Assembly: GCA_050732575.1 (NCBI GenBank)
Contig: JBOHRF010000002.1
Span: 1-64,000 of the forward strand
Length of the DNA stretch: 64,000 nt
From: JBBDWZ01 sp050732575
GTDB taxonomy: Bacteria > Gemmatimonadota > Gemmatimonadetes > Longimicrobiales > RSA9
Direction of reading: 5' to 3'
Part shown: positions 44,155 through 52,383 of the stretch, in pieces
Layout of the letters: each line of letters starts with the position of its first letter
Position numbering within the stretch: the stretch's first letter is position 1
Position numbers and translations under genes: made by a program
The notes under the pieces: model-generated
Seen by the model: the letters and a program-made list of their open reading frames with translations, nothing else
Databases searched by the model: none
Told to the model about the DNA's origin: nothing

Positions 44155-44174
44155 TACTTGCATTTGCAAGTATA
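44155..44174. promoter_or_regulatory. Palindromic operator of RES/Xre operon
   Basis: TACTTGCATTTGCAAGTATA contains a perfect TACTTGCA-TT-TGCAAGTA inverted repeat (arms 8 bases, 2-base centre). It lies 38 bases before the antitoxin ATG and is AT-rich in a GC-rich region. Xre antitoxins typically bind such dyads in their own promoter. It may also affect the divergent gene at 44284. Confidence 0.65.
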
Positions 44175-44283
44175 ACGCCCTCGGGAGTTCCCACAATTCT
44201 GCCGAATCGGGGATTTGGAACGTTCAGGCTCCAGGAACAAGTGGCGGGCGCCACATTGCCGTGCGAACGAGGGAGAAAGCATA

Positions 44284-45507
44284 ATGCCCGACGTAAGCCT
44301 CACCCGCGAGGAGTTGTACGAGCAGGTGTGGTCGAAGCCCATGCGAACGCTCGCGGCCAGATACGGTCTTTCGGACGTGGGACTGGCAAAGACCTGTCGA
44401 CGCATGCGTATTCCAGTGCCTGGCCGCGGATATTGGGCAAAGCGCCAGCACGAAAAGTCTGTGCGACGTATTCCGCTGCCTAAACTGCCTGCATCCGTTG
44501 GCACCGCGTTGCGTGAGTTTACCATCCGAGAGCGGACCGACACTCCTGATCCTGAAGAGGTGGCAACCGGTCCAATCGCCGAGCAGCGACGATTCGAAGC
44601 ACTCGAGGAGAACAGGATCCGCGTTGCCGATAGCCTCAGCGATCCGCACCCGCTCGTTGCGACGACCATAAAGGCGCTGCGTAAGGCAAAGCCGAATTAC
44701 GAAGGCTATCTCGTTCCTGGCGCCAATGGTCTCAATGTCCAGCTCACACTGGACGGCGCCGATCGAGCGATGTGCATTCTCGACGCACTGCTCAAGGCCC
44801 TCGATGCACGAGGATTCACCACAACAGTTCGCCCCGCACAGCGAGAAGGTGGTGACACGCGGACCGTCGTACGAGTGCACGGCGAAGATGTGGAGATAGC
44901 AATCTCCAAGCGAGTCGATGTTGTCGAAGTTCCGGATCCAAAACCCGCGACAAAGCAGCGCAGGGCGTCACTGGCGCTCGACTCGTGGCGCCGAACGAGC
45001 GCTCCACCATCAACGACAACTCGCCGCGAACTCCGGTCGAGTGGCAAATACACGCTTCGCATTGATCATTCCTACCTCGGGATCAGGTCTTCCTGGTCTG
45101 ATGGCAAGCGGCAGCAGGTCGCCGAGTGCCTGAACGCGTTTGCGATCGCGCTCGTTGTGGCGGCTGAGAAACTGAAGGAGCAACGGCTCGAACGCGAAGC
45201 GCGCGAGCGAGAGTGGAAAGCTGCCGAAGAGCGGCGACTCGAACAACAGCGTCGGCGTGAGGAAGAGGAAGCGCGTATCCGCGCGCTGAACGACGTGTTA
45301 TCGGCATGGCGTGATGCGCGTGATATTCGGCAATACGTCTCCGAAGCGCGAGCCGCGCTCGAACGAGCCGGCGGAGGAGTGCCAAGCGAGGACATCCAAG
45401 TCTGGCTGGCATGGGCCGAGGAATACGCGGCACGAGTTGATCCGTTCATCCCGCAACCCAATGTACCAGAGGATCCGGGACTGCCACGCAGAATGTACGG
45501 GTGGTAA
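44284..45507 (+). CDS. Conserved hypothetical with N-terminal HTH and coiled coil
   Basis: 407 residues. The N-terminus (LTREELYEQVWSKPMRTLAA, then YGLSDVGLAKTCRRMRIPVP and GRGYWAK) is a conserved domain I have seen in hypothetical proteins of accessory regions; it has the look of a helix-turn-helix. Middle: beta-rich region (LTLDGADRAMCILDALLKAL). A charged coiled coil (EKLKEQRLEREAREREWKAA) and a helical end follow. ATG chosen at MPDVSLTREE with GGGAGAAAG ahead of it. The next gene starts 34 bases later, so the two may work together. No enzymatic motif is visible; function unknown. Confidence 0.75.
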   Translation: MPDVSLTREELYEQVWSKPMRTLAARYGLSDVGLAKTCRRMRIPVPGRGYWAKRQHEKSVRRIPLPKLPASVGTALREFTIRERTDTPDPEEVATGPIAEQRRFEALEENRIRVADSLSDPHPLVATTIKALRKAKPNYEGYLVPGANGLNVQLTLDGADRAMCILDALLKALDARGFTTTVRPAQREGGDTRTVVRVHGEDVEIAISKRVDVVEVPDPKPATKQRRASLALDSWRRTSAPPSTTTRRELRSSGKYTLRIDHSYLGIRSSWSDGKRQQVAECLNAFAIALVVAAEKLKEQRLEREAREREWKAAEERRLEQQRRREEEEARIRALNDVLSAWRDARDIRQYVSEARAALERAGGGVPSEDIQVWLAWAEEYAARVDPFIPQPNVPEDPGLPRRMYGW

Positions 45508-45541
45508 CCGGTTCCGTTAACTACGACTCCGAGATCAATCC

Positions 45542-46249
45542 ATGGCAACTGCGCTCATCAAACCGGTTACCCGGGAAGTCGTTCTTGGCGACGAAACCTA
45601 TAAGGTCGTCATCTCTACCGAGGGCGTGCGTGTAACCCGAAAGGGAGCTCGCAAAGGTGCGGAGTTGAAATGGGATGCCATTCTCGCCCTCGGACAGGAG
45701 CCAGAGCCGGTAGCGCAGCCGCACCACGCGACGCCATCCTCAGACCTTCCAACGGCGATCGCGGCAGATCTTGCGAAGGAACTACGCACGGCTGACAAGG
45801 CGCTCACGCAAGCGCGTGAACTTCTCGCTCGCGCCGGATCCGTCCCTGCTGCGCTTCTCAAAGAAATTGAGCCAGACCCGATCTACGGTCGCGCCGAGCC
45901 ACGAACCGACTGGTACATCGAGCCGCTATTGACGGCTATTGAGGTCGCGTCGCTTCTCCGCATTTCGCGAGCGGCGGTGACCCGGCTCGGCATCCCCAGT
46001 GTGCAAATCGCAGGTGAGCTACGCTACCGCCAGTCGGAGCTGCGCCGCTACCTCGCTAACCATGAAAGCACATACTTCTTGTACATGATCACTCGGAATC
46101 GCAAGTACGAGATCATCCGGCAGCGTGATGCAGGCCAGGTTGACGAGCCGGTGGATTTGACGGAATACCTGAAGGACTTGTTCCAGAGCTACTACGCGGA
46201 GTTCCTACTCAACTTCGAAGTGCAGGAGCTAGTGGCGGCGCTGGAGTGA
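45542..46249 (+). CDS. Conserved hypothetical with excisionase-like HTH
   Basis: 235 residues. N-terminal 60 residues (VVLGDETYKVVISTEGVRVT, KGAELKWDAILAL) form a beta-rich unit like a small SH3- or RHH-like fold. Around residues 130-175 LLTAIEVASLLRISRAAVTR with ELRYRQSELRRYLAN is a MerR/excisionase-type HTH. Helical C-terminus (EYLKDLFQSYYAEFLLNF). Function unknown; 34 bp downstream of the previous gene, same strand, and ended by a strong hairpin, so both probably form an operon. Confidence 0.75.
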   Translation: MATALIKPVTREVVLGDETYKVVISTEGVRVTRKGARKGAELKWDAILALGQEPEPVAQPHHATPSSDLPTAIAADLAKELRTADKALTQARELLARAGSVPAALLKEIEPDPIYGRAEPRTDWYIEPLLTAIEVASLLRISRAAVTRLGIPSVQIAGELRYRQSELRRYLANHESTYFLYMITRNRKYEIIRQRDAGQVDEPVDLTEYLKDLFQSYYAEFLLNFEVQELVAALE

Positions 46250-46266
46250 CATCGTACGCCGAAATC

Positions 46267-46299
46267 GCGGGGCGGGACCTAAAACTGGTCCCGCCCCGC
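46267..46299. terminator. Strong hairpin after the two-gene hypothetical operon
   Basis: A perfect 13-bp GC stem (GCGGGGCGGGACC / GGTCCCGCCCCGC) with loop TAAAACT lies 18 bases after the upstream stop. The trailing sequence ATTGTTCC is only weakly T-rich, so termination may depend on the very stable hairpin. Confidence 0.7.
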
Positions 46300-46405
46300 A
46301 ATTGTTCCATCATCACGATCTGAGATGTTTGGGCATCGAGTCCGTGGTCGCGGGCGATGCGCACCAAACCCTCGACGGGCAATTGGTCCACTAAAATGTG
46401 GCAAC

Positions 46406-47239
46406 ATGGGCGAAACGGCCGTAAGTCTTCGTGAGCATTGCGCCCGGCTTTCGAACCTGCTTGCCGTAATTTCGCAACAAAGTCGAATCGGCGCGTGCGA
46501 CCACTGGAATGGCGCTTCAGATTGGCTGTACGTAGCAGCGAGTGTGGAGTCGGTCTCTGTGAACACAACGGCTTACGACGATTCGACAGAAATGTGCGGA
46601 GACGCTTGGGACTACCCATCGGCTAGAAGTACTGCGCTCTCGGAGATAGCAACTGAGGTTTCGCGTTTTACTTTTGTCTGGGGAGGTCTCGAATTTAGCC
46701 TCCACGCTCTCGATCTGCCGCCTGTCCCAAAGGCACTCAAAGCCGGATCTGGTTTGATCCAGAGGGCGGCTTACTATCTCACAATTCATCCGCGCTGCAA
46801 CCCAGTTGCTGCGTACAAGGAAAGTCTCGCCGACATCCACGCCGCACTCCGAGCTCTAAACGACGCCCACTGGCTACCGTATTTCAAACTGACGCCGTGG
46901 TGCTCATTCGCCGGCATCGGCCTGAATATTGTGCGCTTACTCCGCAACTCCTTCGCCCACGGGAGCCGTGATCTCCCCGAAGCACCGGATCAATGGACGA
47001 TCCACGAGGTCAAGTTGGTCCAGGCGAGTCTCCGAACGATACTGCTCACTCTCCAAGAACTGATCCGACTCCGCCTTCGTCAAGAGCTCATCATGGCCGA
47101 CTGGCTCCTCAAAGATGGTGTCGATCGAGAAAACAGACCGTTTGACGAGCTGTTACGGGTCTTACATCTGAAGGCCGCGTACTCGGATACGCTCTCCGAA
47201 CAAGCGGACATGTTCAGAGCCGATAGGTGTAAAAAATGA
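46406..47239 (+). CDS. Hypothetical with HEPN-type R-x4-H motif
   Basis: 277 residues, mostly helical and without a signal. LRNSFAHGSRDLP contains R-x4-H, the catalytic motif of HEPN ribonucleases, followed by helices (VQASLRTILLTLQELIRLRL). HEPN proteins often act as toxins or abortive infection effectors. The gene looks less GC-rich than its neighbours, which suggests recent transfer, and it lies in the RES/Xre accessory zone. The ATG was set at MGETAVSLREHCARL; an earlier start adds an Arg-rich stretch antisense to nothing. No nucleotidyltransferase antitoxin is adjacent. Role is inferred. Confidence 0.65.
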   Translation: MGETAVSLREHCARLSNLLAVISQQSRIGACDHWNGASDWLYVAASVESVSVNTTAYDDSTEMCGDAWDYPSARSTALSEIATEVSRFTFVWGGLEFSLHALDLPPVPKALKAGSGLIQRAAYYLTIHPRCNPVAAYKESLADIHAALRALNDAHWLPYFKLTPWCSFAGIGLNIVRLLRNSFAHGSRDLPEAPDQWTIHEVKLVQASLRTILLTLQELIRLRLRQELIMADWLLKDGVDRENRPFDELLRVLHLKAAYSDTLSEQADMFRADRCKK

Positions 47240-47961
47240 TTGTCCGGCGGTCTTGTCCCTAGTACCGCTGTCCGAGAGTTCCGCTGCGACGGCCTGAGCT
47301 GAACTTCTGGTGGTAGACGCCTCTCGATAGCCGGCTGCATCGTTTGTGAAATCGTCTGGCCTCGTCTTGAACAGACCGGTCACCAGAGCGAGGAACGTGA
47401 AGAGCAGGGTGGATCGCCAGTCTAATCGTTCGGCGGCGACGATTCGCCGCCGGCGCTCCGCCGCGTCGCGCCTGAGCAGGTTCTGGATGGTGTTGGCTTC
47501 CGCAATCAAACCGGCGGACAGATCCGTTCAGACTCGGCCGGTGCGGGCGTCCGCGGGCGGGTCCGGCCGGCCAGAGGAGAATCAACCCGCGGCACGGTGT
47601 GCTGCCACCGGCGCGACAACTCTTGCAGACGCGCAATGTGGTCCGCGACATCAGCATCGTTGAAGCGAGGAATCAACTGACCAAGCGCCGTGAGCGATTG
47701 TTGCTCGTCCGTGCGCGCACCTTCAAAACTGTGCAGGAACTCCTGGTCGTGCGTGAGTGCAAAACCGCGCAGCGCAGACATCGCGAGTGCCACGGCCAGC
47801 TGCACCTCGCGGGCCAGCTCGCGGGCGTGCTCCACTTCGGCAATCTGCCGGCGCAAACTTCGACCCCGGAATGGCACCACGGTAGTCACGGTGGCGAGTG
47901 TGACCAGAGAAGCAAACAGCACGACGGGTGCAACAATCGACGATTTCCGAGCAATCCGCAT
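47162..47961 (-). pseudogene. Frameshifted CHASE3-domain membrane protein without kinase
   Basis: Frame 1 (47506-47961) has a TM helix (SSIVAPVVLFASLVTLATVT) and a CHASE3 sensor domain (VQLAVALAMSALRGFALTHD, RFNDADVADHIARLQEL). It stops at ERICPPV. The next frame continues the expected helix: SAGLIAEANTIQNLLRRDAA, then a second TM (STLLFTFLALVTGLF). One base appears to be missing around 47525-47530 (GAACGG for GAAACGG). No kinase or receiver domain remains; the frame runs out inside the HEPN-like gene. Originally the sensor half of a histidine kinase or chemoreceptor-like protein. Confidence 0.75.
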
Positions 47962-48030
47962 ACATGGTCACTGGGCGAAAGAATAGAATAGTCCGACCGC
48001 CCTCAGCAAACGCGCGGTCCCTCAGCTCTC

Positions 48031-48333
48031 TTACGTCTCGGCCAGGATATTATCGCCTTCGACCTGCACCAAACGGGAACGAACGGGCCGCGCGGCTGGT
48101 CCGCGCAGGACGGCGCCGGATGTCACATCGAACTGGCTCCCGTGACACGCGCACGTGATGGTCGTGCCATCCAGCTTGCCCTTCGCGAGTGAGCACCCTG
48201 CGTGCGTGCAGGTATCATCGAAGGCGTACAGATGTCCGTCCACATTTGTCACGTTCACTTTGGTTCCCGCGACATCAAAGACGCGCATCTGATGCACGGC
48301 GACATCCTTCGAGTTAGCAACGCGTACCAGCAT
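48031..48333 (-). CDS. Rieske-type [2Fe-2S] ferredoxin
   Basis: 100 residues. CTHAGC and CACHGSQF provide the two Cys and two His ligands of a Rieske cluster (C-x-H and C-x2-H). The ATG at 48333 has GGAGG eight bases upstream (TTGGAGGTACAGGTC), so the start is firm; the longer frame upstream is a transaldolase relic. Small soluble Rieske ferredoxins pass electrons to oxygenases or related enzymes. No oxygenase is adjacent. It is the last gene of the minus-strand carbohydrate run, 85 bp after the relic. Confidence 0.92.
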   Translation of the reverse strand: MLVRVANSKDVAVHQMRVFDVAGTKVNVTNVDGHLYAFDDTCTHAGCSLAKGKLDGTTITCACHGSQFDVTSGAVLRGPAARPVRSRLVQVEGDNILAET

Positions 48334-48417
48334 GACCTGTACCTCCAAATTGTTGTGCTCGACGACGCAGCGGCAAATCCTCAACCCGCTTTCCTGAGCG
48401 TCGCGGTCTTGCGCTCG

Positions 48418-48497
48418 GCCGCTGCTTATGAGCCGGCGCGTGATCGTGTCGAGCCAGAGGTCTGCCCGGCGTCGTGAAGCTTGTTCGTTCCTTTCAT
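48418..48497 (-). pseudogene. tal: Transaldolase N-terminal remnant
   Basis: ATG at 48497 overlaps the stop of the glucokinase-lactonase gene (ATGA). It reads [12 protein letters not shown], the usual start of transaldolase, then shifts frame by one base and reads DLWLDTITRRLISSG, the next conserved block. All later parts, including the catalytic lysine, are gone. The intact coupled start shows that tal was the last gene of the PPP operon before deletion. Confidence 0.75.
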
Positions 48498-49978
48498 GAT
48501 TCCACCGTTTCCCACGCGTCGGGGAGGCTTGCCGCCGCATGGTCGACCAGCCAGCGCAGGCGCCCCTCACGTGGCGCGACCATCTGCGCGGGGAACAGGT
48601 CGGGCCGGTAAGGTCCCTCGGTCACCTGGCGCAACATCTTCGCCTTGTCCCTACCGGAGACCAGGAACGCGACATTAGCAGCGGCATTGATCGCGAGTAG
48701 CGTGAGCGTGACGCGCCACGTCGACAGGGCAGCAACGTAGTGCGCTACCGCCCATCGTGTTCTCTCATGGATAGCTGCTGTTCCCGGAAACAGCGACGCG
48801 GTGTGGCCATCCTCGCCCAATCCGAGGAGGGCAAGATCGAAGTGGCCCCCTGGCTCACGGCGCGGCGGGCCCTCTGGAGTGGCGAACACCGCCCGCAGCG
48901 CACGTTCGTAGTTCGCCGCGGCTTCCGTCGGATCGTCCTCACCGTGAATCCGATGAACGTTTGCTTCGGGCACCGGCAGGTGATCGAGCAACGACTCGCG
49001 CGCCAGCCGATAATTGCTGGCCGGGTCATCCGGCGGCACGCACCGCTCGTCGCTCCAGAACACCTCAACAAGCTCCCAATCCAAGCTCGCGCGATACGGA
49101 TCGCTGGCTAGCAATTCGTAAAGGCCTTTGGGCGTGGCGCCACCCGACAGGGCGACGGCGAATCGACCTCTGGCACGGATGGCGTGAATGGCGCAGCGAA
49201 CGAACACTTCGGCTGCGGCCCGCATAAGGGCATCCGCAGTTGGGTGCACCTCGACCAACACGACCTTTTGTGCTCCTTCGGGCTGGCGCTCGTCCCACAT
49301 TCGAAATCCGCCGATGAAGGCGGTCCCGTTGTCCACGCAACGCGCGCCGGGCGGGAGCTCCTTCAGCCGTTTGGCGTTACCACCACCCACTACGATGTCG
49401 TCCGCCTGCAGCGCCGTCTTCAGGAGCGCGATCACCCGCGCGACATGACGCCGCCAGCGCTTCTCCCCAAGGCGCTCGAGGCCGCGAATTCCTACGTAGT
49501 CCTCGAAGGTGCGTCCCTTTCTATACGGGAGGTGCGCAAGCTCCATGGGCGCGAGGACGCCATCGATGACCAGCGTCGAGCCGAGGCCGGTGCCGAGGCC
49601 GAGGTAGAGCATGCGGCCGTGCCGGTAGCTGCCCAGCGCCTGCAACGCGGCGTCGTTGATCACCCGCGCGGGGCGACCAAAAGCCTCGCCGAAATCGAAG
49701 CCCACCCATCCGCTTCCCAGATTGTGCGGTTCGGCTACCGGACGATCGTGGGCAACCACCCCCGGATATCCGATCGACACCACATCGTAGGTCCAGTCCC
49801 CAGTGAGCCGCTTGACCGCCGCCACCATGACTTCCGGTGTCATTGCCGGACCGGACCGGACTTCTCGCGGCGTGCGGTGTGCGGTCGCCAGTACCTTCAC
49901 ATGGGTACCGCCGATGTCGATCACGAGGACTCTGGGACAACGCGGTCTCGTGCTGGTCAACATGCCGGGCTGTGCCAT
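48494..49978 (-). CDS. ROK glucokinase fused to 6-phosphogluconolactonase
   Basis: 494 residues. Residues 15-240 are a ROK kinase similar to polyphosphate glucokinase: [19 protein letters not shown] (phosphate 1), [13 protein letters not shown] (catalytic Asp), [20 protein letters not shown]. Residues 245-494 are Pgl: [39 protein letters not shown] and [17 protein letters not shown]. The fusion would phosphorylate glucose and hydrolyse the lactone, the steps flanking Zwf. The start ATG is 22 bases inside zwf; a second ATG five codons on is possible. Flanks: zwf upstream, tal relic downstream. The phosphate donor (polyphosphate or ATP) cannot be decided. Confidence 0.93.
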   Translation of the reverse strand: MAQPGMLTSTRPRCPRVLVIDIGGTHVKVLATAHRTPREVRSGPAMTPEVMVAAVKRLTGDWTYDVVSIGYPGVVAHDRPVAEPHNLGSGWVGFDFGEAFGRPARVINDAALQALGSYRHGRMLYLGLGTGLGSTLVIDGVLAPMELAHLPYRKGRTFEDYVGIRGLERLGEKRWRRHVARVIALLKTALQADDIVVGGGNAKRLKELPPGARCVDNGTAFIGGFRMWDERQPEGAQKVVLVEVHPTADALMRAAAEVFVRCAIHAIRARGRFAVALSGGATPKGLYELLASDPYRASLDWELVEVFWSDERCVPPDDPASNYRLARESLLDHLPVPEANVHRIHGEDDPTEAAANYERALRAVFATPEGPPRREPGGHFDLALLGLGEDGHTASLFPGTAAIHERTRWAVAHYVAALSTWRVTLTLLAINAAANVAFLVSGRDKAKMLRQVTEGPYRPDLFPAQMVAPREGRLRWLVDHAAASLPDAWETVES

Positions 49979-51324
49979 TCACCAATTCCCGCCGGGAGCG
50001 TCTCCGCTTCCCTTGGTCCCCAGCTTCCGGGTTCATACACATGCACCGGGGTGGACGACCCCAGGATCGGCTGCACTACTGCCCAGGCCGCCTCGACGGC
50101 GTCTTCGCGGGCGAAGAGAGTTCCGTCACCCGCTATGGCCTCGCCGAGCAACCGTTCATAGGCGTCCATCTCCTGGGCATCCGATTGGCGGACCACTTGG
50201 AGTTCCGTCGGCTCGGTCTCTGTTTGCTCCCCCGCGCGCTTGACGCGCACTCCGATGGCAATGGTCGTGTCCGGGCTCAACCGGAAACGGAAGTAGTTCG
50301 TGTCGCTCGGGCACAGTTTGCTGAGCGGGGGCCTGCGCAGCGTAACCAGCACTTCGGTGGCGGTCGTGGCCAGACATTTGCCCGCCCGGATGAAAAACGG
50401 AACGCCATCCCAGCGCCAGGAGTCGATGTGAAGCCGGACGGCGACAAAGGTTTCAACCTCTGAGTCCGGGCTCACGCCCTCCTCGGTCCGGTAGCCGCGA
50501 TACTGCCCGCGAACCAGGTCCGCCGGGCGGAGCGGACGCATCATCTGGAAGACCTTGACCTTCTCGTCACGGACGGACTCGTGATAGGCGGTCGATGGCG
50601 GCTCCATGGCCAGGAAGCCAACGACCTGCAACATGTGGTTTTGGACTACGTCGCGGACGGCCCCAACTTCCTCGTAAAAACGACCGCGTCCTTCAACGCC
50701 AAATTTTTCCGCCATCGTGATCTGCATGCTCTCGACGTAATTGCGATTCCAGATCGGCTCGAGGAACGTGTTCGCGAAGCGGAAGACGAGGAGGTTTTGC
50801 ACCGCCTCCTTCCCCAGGTAGTGGTCGATGCGGAAGATGTCGGGTTCGTCGAAAACCCTGTGCAACGTTGCGTTGAGTGCTTGTGCAGAGGGGACGTCGC
50901 GGCCGAAGGGCTTCTCCACGACGACGCGGGCGCCGCGGGCGCAATTGGCCTGACCGAGCCCTTCGACCACGGTCGGAAATAGGCTGGGTGGGATCGCCAG
51001 ATAATGAAGGGGCCGGGTCGCGTCTCCCAGTGCGCGGCGAAGTGCGGTGAAGGTCGCAGGATTGCCGTAGTCACCGCTCACGTAGCGAAGGTTCTTGCCG
51101 AGCTTGCCGAAGGCTGCTTCGCTGACCTCGCCGTGCGACCCGACACTCTCCCGGACGCGCGCCCGAAATTGCTCGAGCGTCCAGTTTGAGCGCGCCACGC
51201 CGACCACCGGGATGTCCAGATTCCCGCGCCGCGTGATCGCCAGGAGCGCGGGGAAGATTTTCTTGTATGCCAGGTCGCCGCTCGCCCCGAAAATCGCGAG
51301 GGCGTCCGACCGCGCCACGCTCAC
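49957..51324 (-). CDS. zwf: Glucose-6-phosphate 1-dehydrogenase
   Basis: 455 residues. First committed step of the oxidative pentose phosphate pathway: glucose-6-phosphate to 6-phosphogluconolactone with NADP+. Nucleotide motif [28 protein letters not shown], substrate site [15 protein letters not shown], and [16 protein letters not shown] start overlaps the gnd stop (GTGA), with AAGGGA upstream; longer readings are rejected. Slightly shorter than E. coli Zwf (491) at the N-terminus. Operon: gnd before, glucokinase-Pgl fusion after. Confidence 0.96.
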   Translation of the reverse strand: MSVARSDALAIFGASGDLAYKKIFPALLAITRRGNLDIPVVGVARSNWTLEQFRARVRESVGSHGEVSEAAFGKLGKNLRYVSGDYGNPATFTALRRALGDATRPLHYLAIPPSLFPTVVEGLGQANCARGARVVVEKPFGRDVPSAQALNATLHRVFDEPDIFRIDHYLGKEAVQNLLVFRFANTFLEPIWNRNYVESMQITMAEKFGVEGRGRFYEEVGAVRDVVQNHMLQVVGFLAMEPPSTAYHESVRDEKVKVFQMMRPLRPADLVRGQYRGYRTEEGVSPDSEVETFVAVRLHIDSWRWDGVPFFIRAGKCLATTATEVLVTLRRPPLSKLCPSDTNYFRFRLSPDTTIAIGVRVKRAGEQTETEPTELQVVRQSDAQEMDAYERLLGEAIAGDGTLFAREDAVEAAWAVVQPILGSSTPVHVYEPGSWGPREAETLPAGIGEWHSPAC

Positions 51325-52337
51325 GATCCGGGTCCCTTCTCGACGTGGCCGCCGAACCCCAGCCGCATGGCGGAGAGCACACGGTTCTGGAAGTAGTCCG
51401 CGTCTTGCGAAGTGAAGCGCTCGAACAGGGCCGCACTCAGGATGTGCGCGGGCACGCCCTCGTCTATCGCTGCATCGAGCGTCCAGCGCCCTTCGCCCGA
51501 GTCCGAAACCCGCCCGCTGAAACGCTCGAGCTTCGGGTCGCTGGCCAGTGCCGCGGCCGTCAGGTCGAGCAGCCACGATGCGATCACACTGCCACGCCGC
51601 CAGACTTCTGTGATGTCCGCGAGATCCAGATCGTACTGGTAGTACTCGGGATGCCGCAGCGGCGTCGTTTCGGCATCGGCTGCCCGCATGTGCGTGCCGG
51701 CGTTGGCGTGCTTCAGGATGTTGAGCCCCTCGGCATAGGCCGCCATGAGCCCGTATTCGATTCCGTTGTGCACCATCTTCACGAAGTGACCGGCGCCGTT
51801 CGGGCCGCAATGGAGGTAGCCCTGCTCCGCTGTGCCCGCTCGCGCGCGGCCGAATGTGCGGGCCGCCGCGCCTTCACCAGGAGCGAGCGTGGCAAAAATT
51901 GGATCCAATCGTCGCACCGCATGAGATTCGCCGCCGATCATGAGGCAATAACCGCGCTCGAGCCCCCACACGCCGCCGCTGGTCCCGCAGTCGATGTAGT
52001 GGAGTCCACGCTCCGCCAGTCGCTTCGCGCGCTCGATGTCGTCGCGGTAATAGGAATTGCCGCCGTCAACCACACTGTCGCCGGCTGCGAGTAGCGGGAC
52101 GAGTTCGTCGAGTGTGGTATCGACCACTGCCGCCGGCACCATGAGCCAGACGATTCGTGGTGTTATCAGTCGAGAGACGAGATCCTCGAGCGAGGCGGCG
52201 CCTTGTGCGCCTTCCCGGGCGAGTGCGTGCACAGCGTCCTGCGCAACGTCGTGCGCGACGCATGTGTGACCGCCGCGCATGAGCCGCCGCACCATGTGCG
52301 CGCCCATACGGCCGAGACCGATCATTCCGACCTGCAT
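51321..52337 (-). CDS. gnd: 6-phosphogluconate dehydrogenase (YqeC type)
   Basis: 338 residues, the short decarboxylating family found in actinobacteria and firmicutes (about 300-340) rather than the 470-residue E. coli type. Rossmann start [49 protein letters not shown] and catalytic [19 protein letters not shown] seven bases before the ATG sets the start. It yields ribulose-5-phosphate and NAD(P)H. Overlaps zwf; 46 bp after tkt. Confidence 0.95.
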   Translation of the reverse strand: MQVGMIGLGRMGAHMVRRLMRGGHTCVAHDVAQDAVHALAREGAQGAASLEDLVSRLITPRIVWLMVPAAVVDTTLDELVPLLAAGDSVVDGGNSYYRDDIERAKRLAERGLHYIDCGTSGGVWGLERGYCLMIGGESHAVRRLDPIFATLAPGEGAAARTFGRARAGTAEQGYLHCGPNGAGHFVKMVHNGIEYGLMAAYAEGLNILKHANAGTHMRAADAETTPLRHPEYYQYDLDLADITEVWRRGSVIASWLLDLTAAALASDPKLERFSGRVSDSGEGRWTLDAAIDEGVPAHILSAALFERFTSQDADYFQNRVLSAMRLGFGGHVEKGPGS

Positions 52338-52383
52338 CGGCGCCTCCTCGCGTTGGCGCATGGATGGTGCGAGGGCAATCCAC

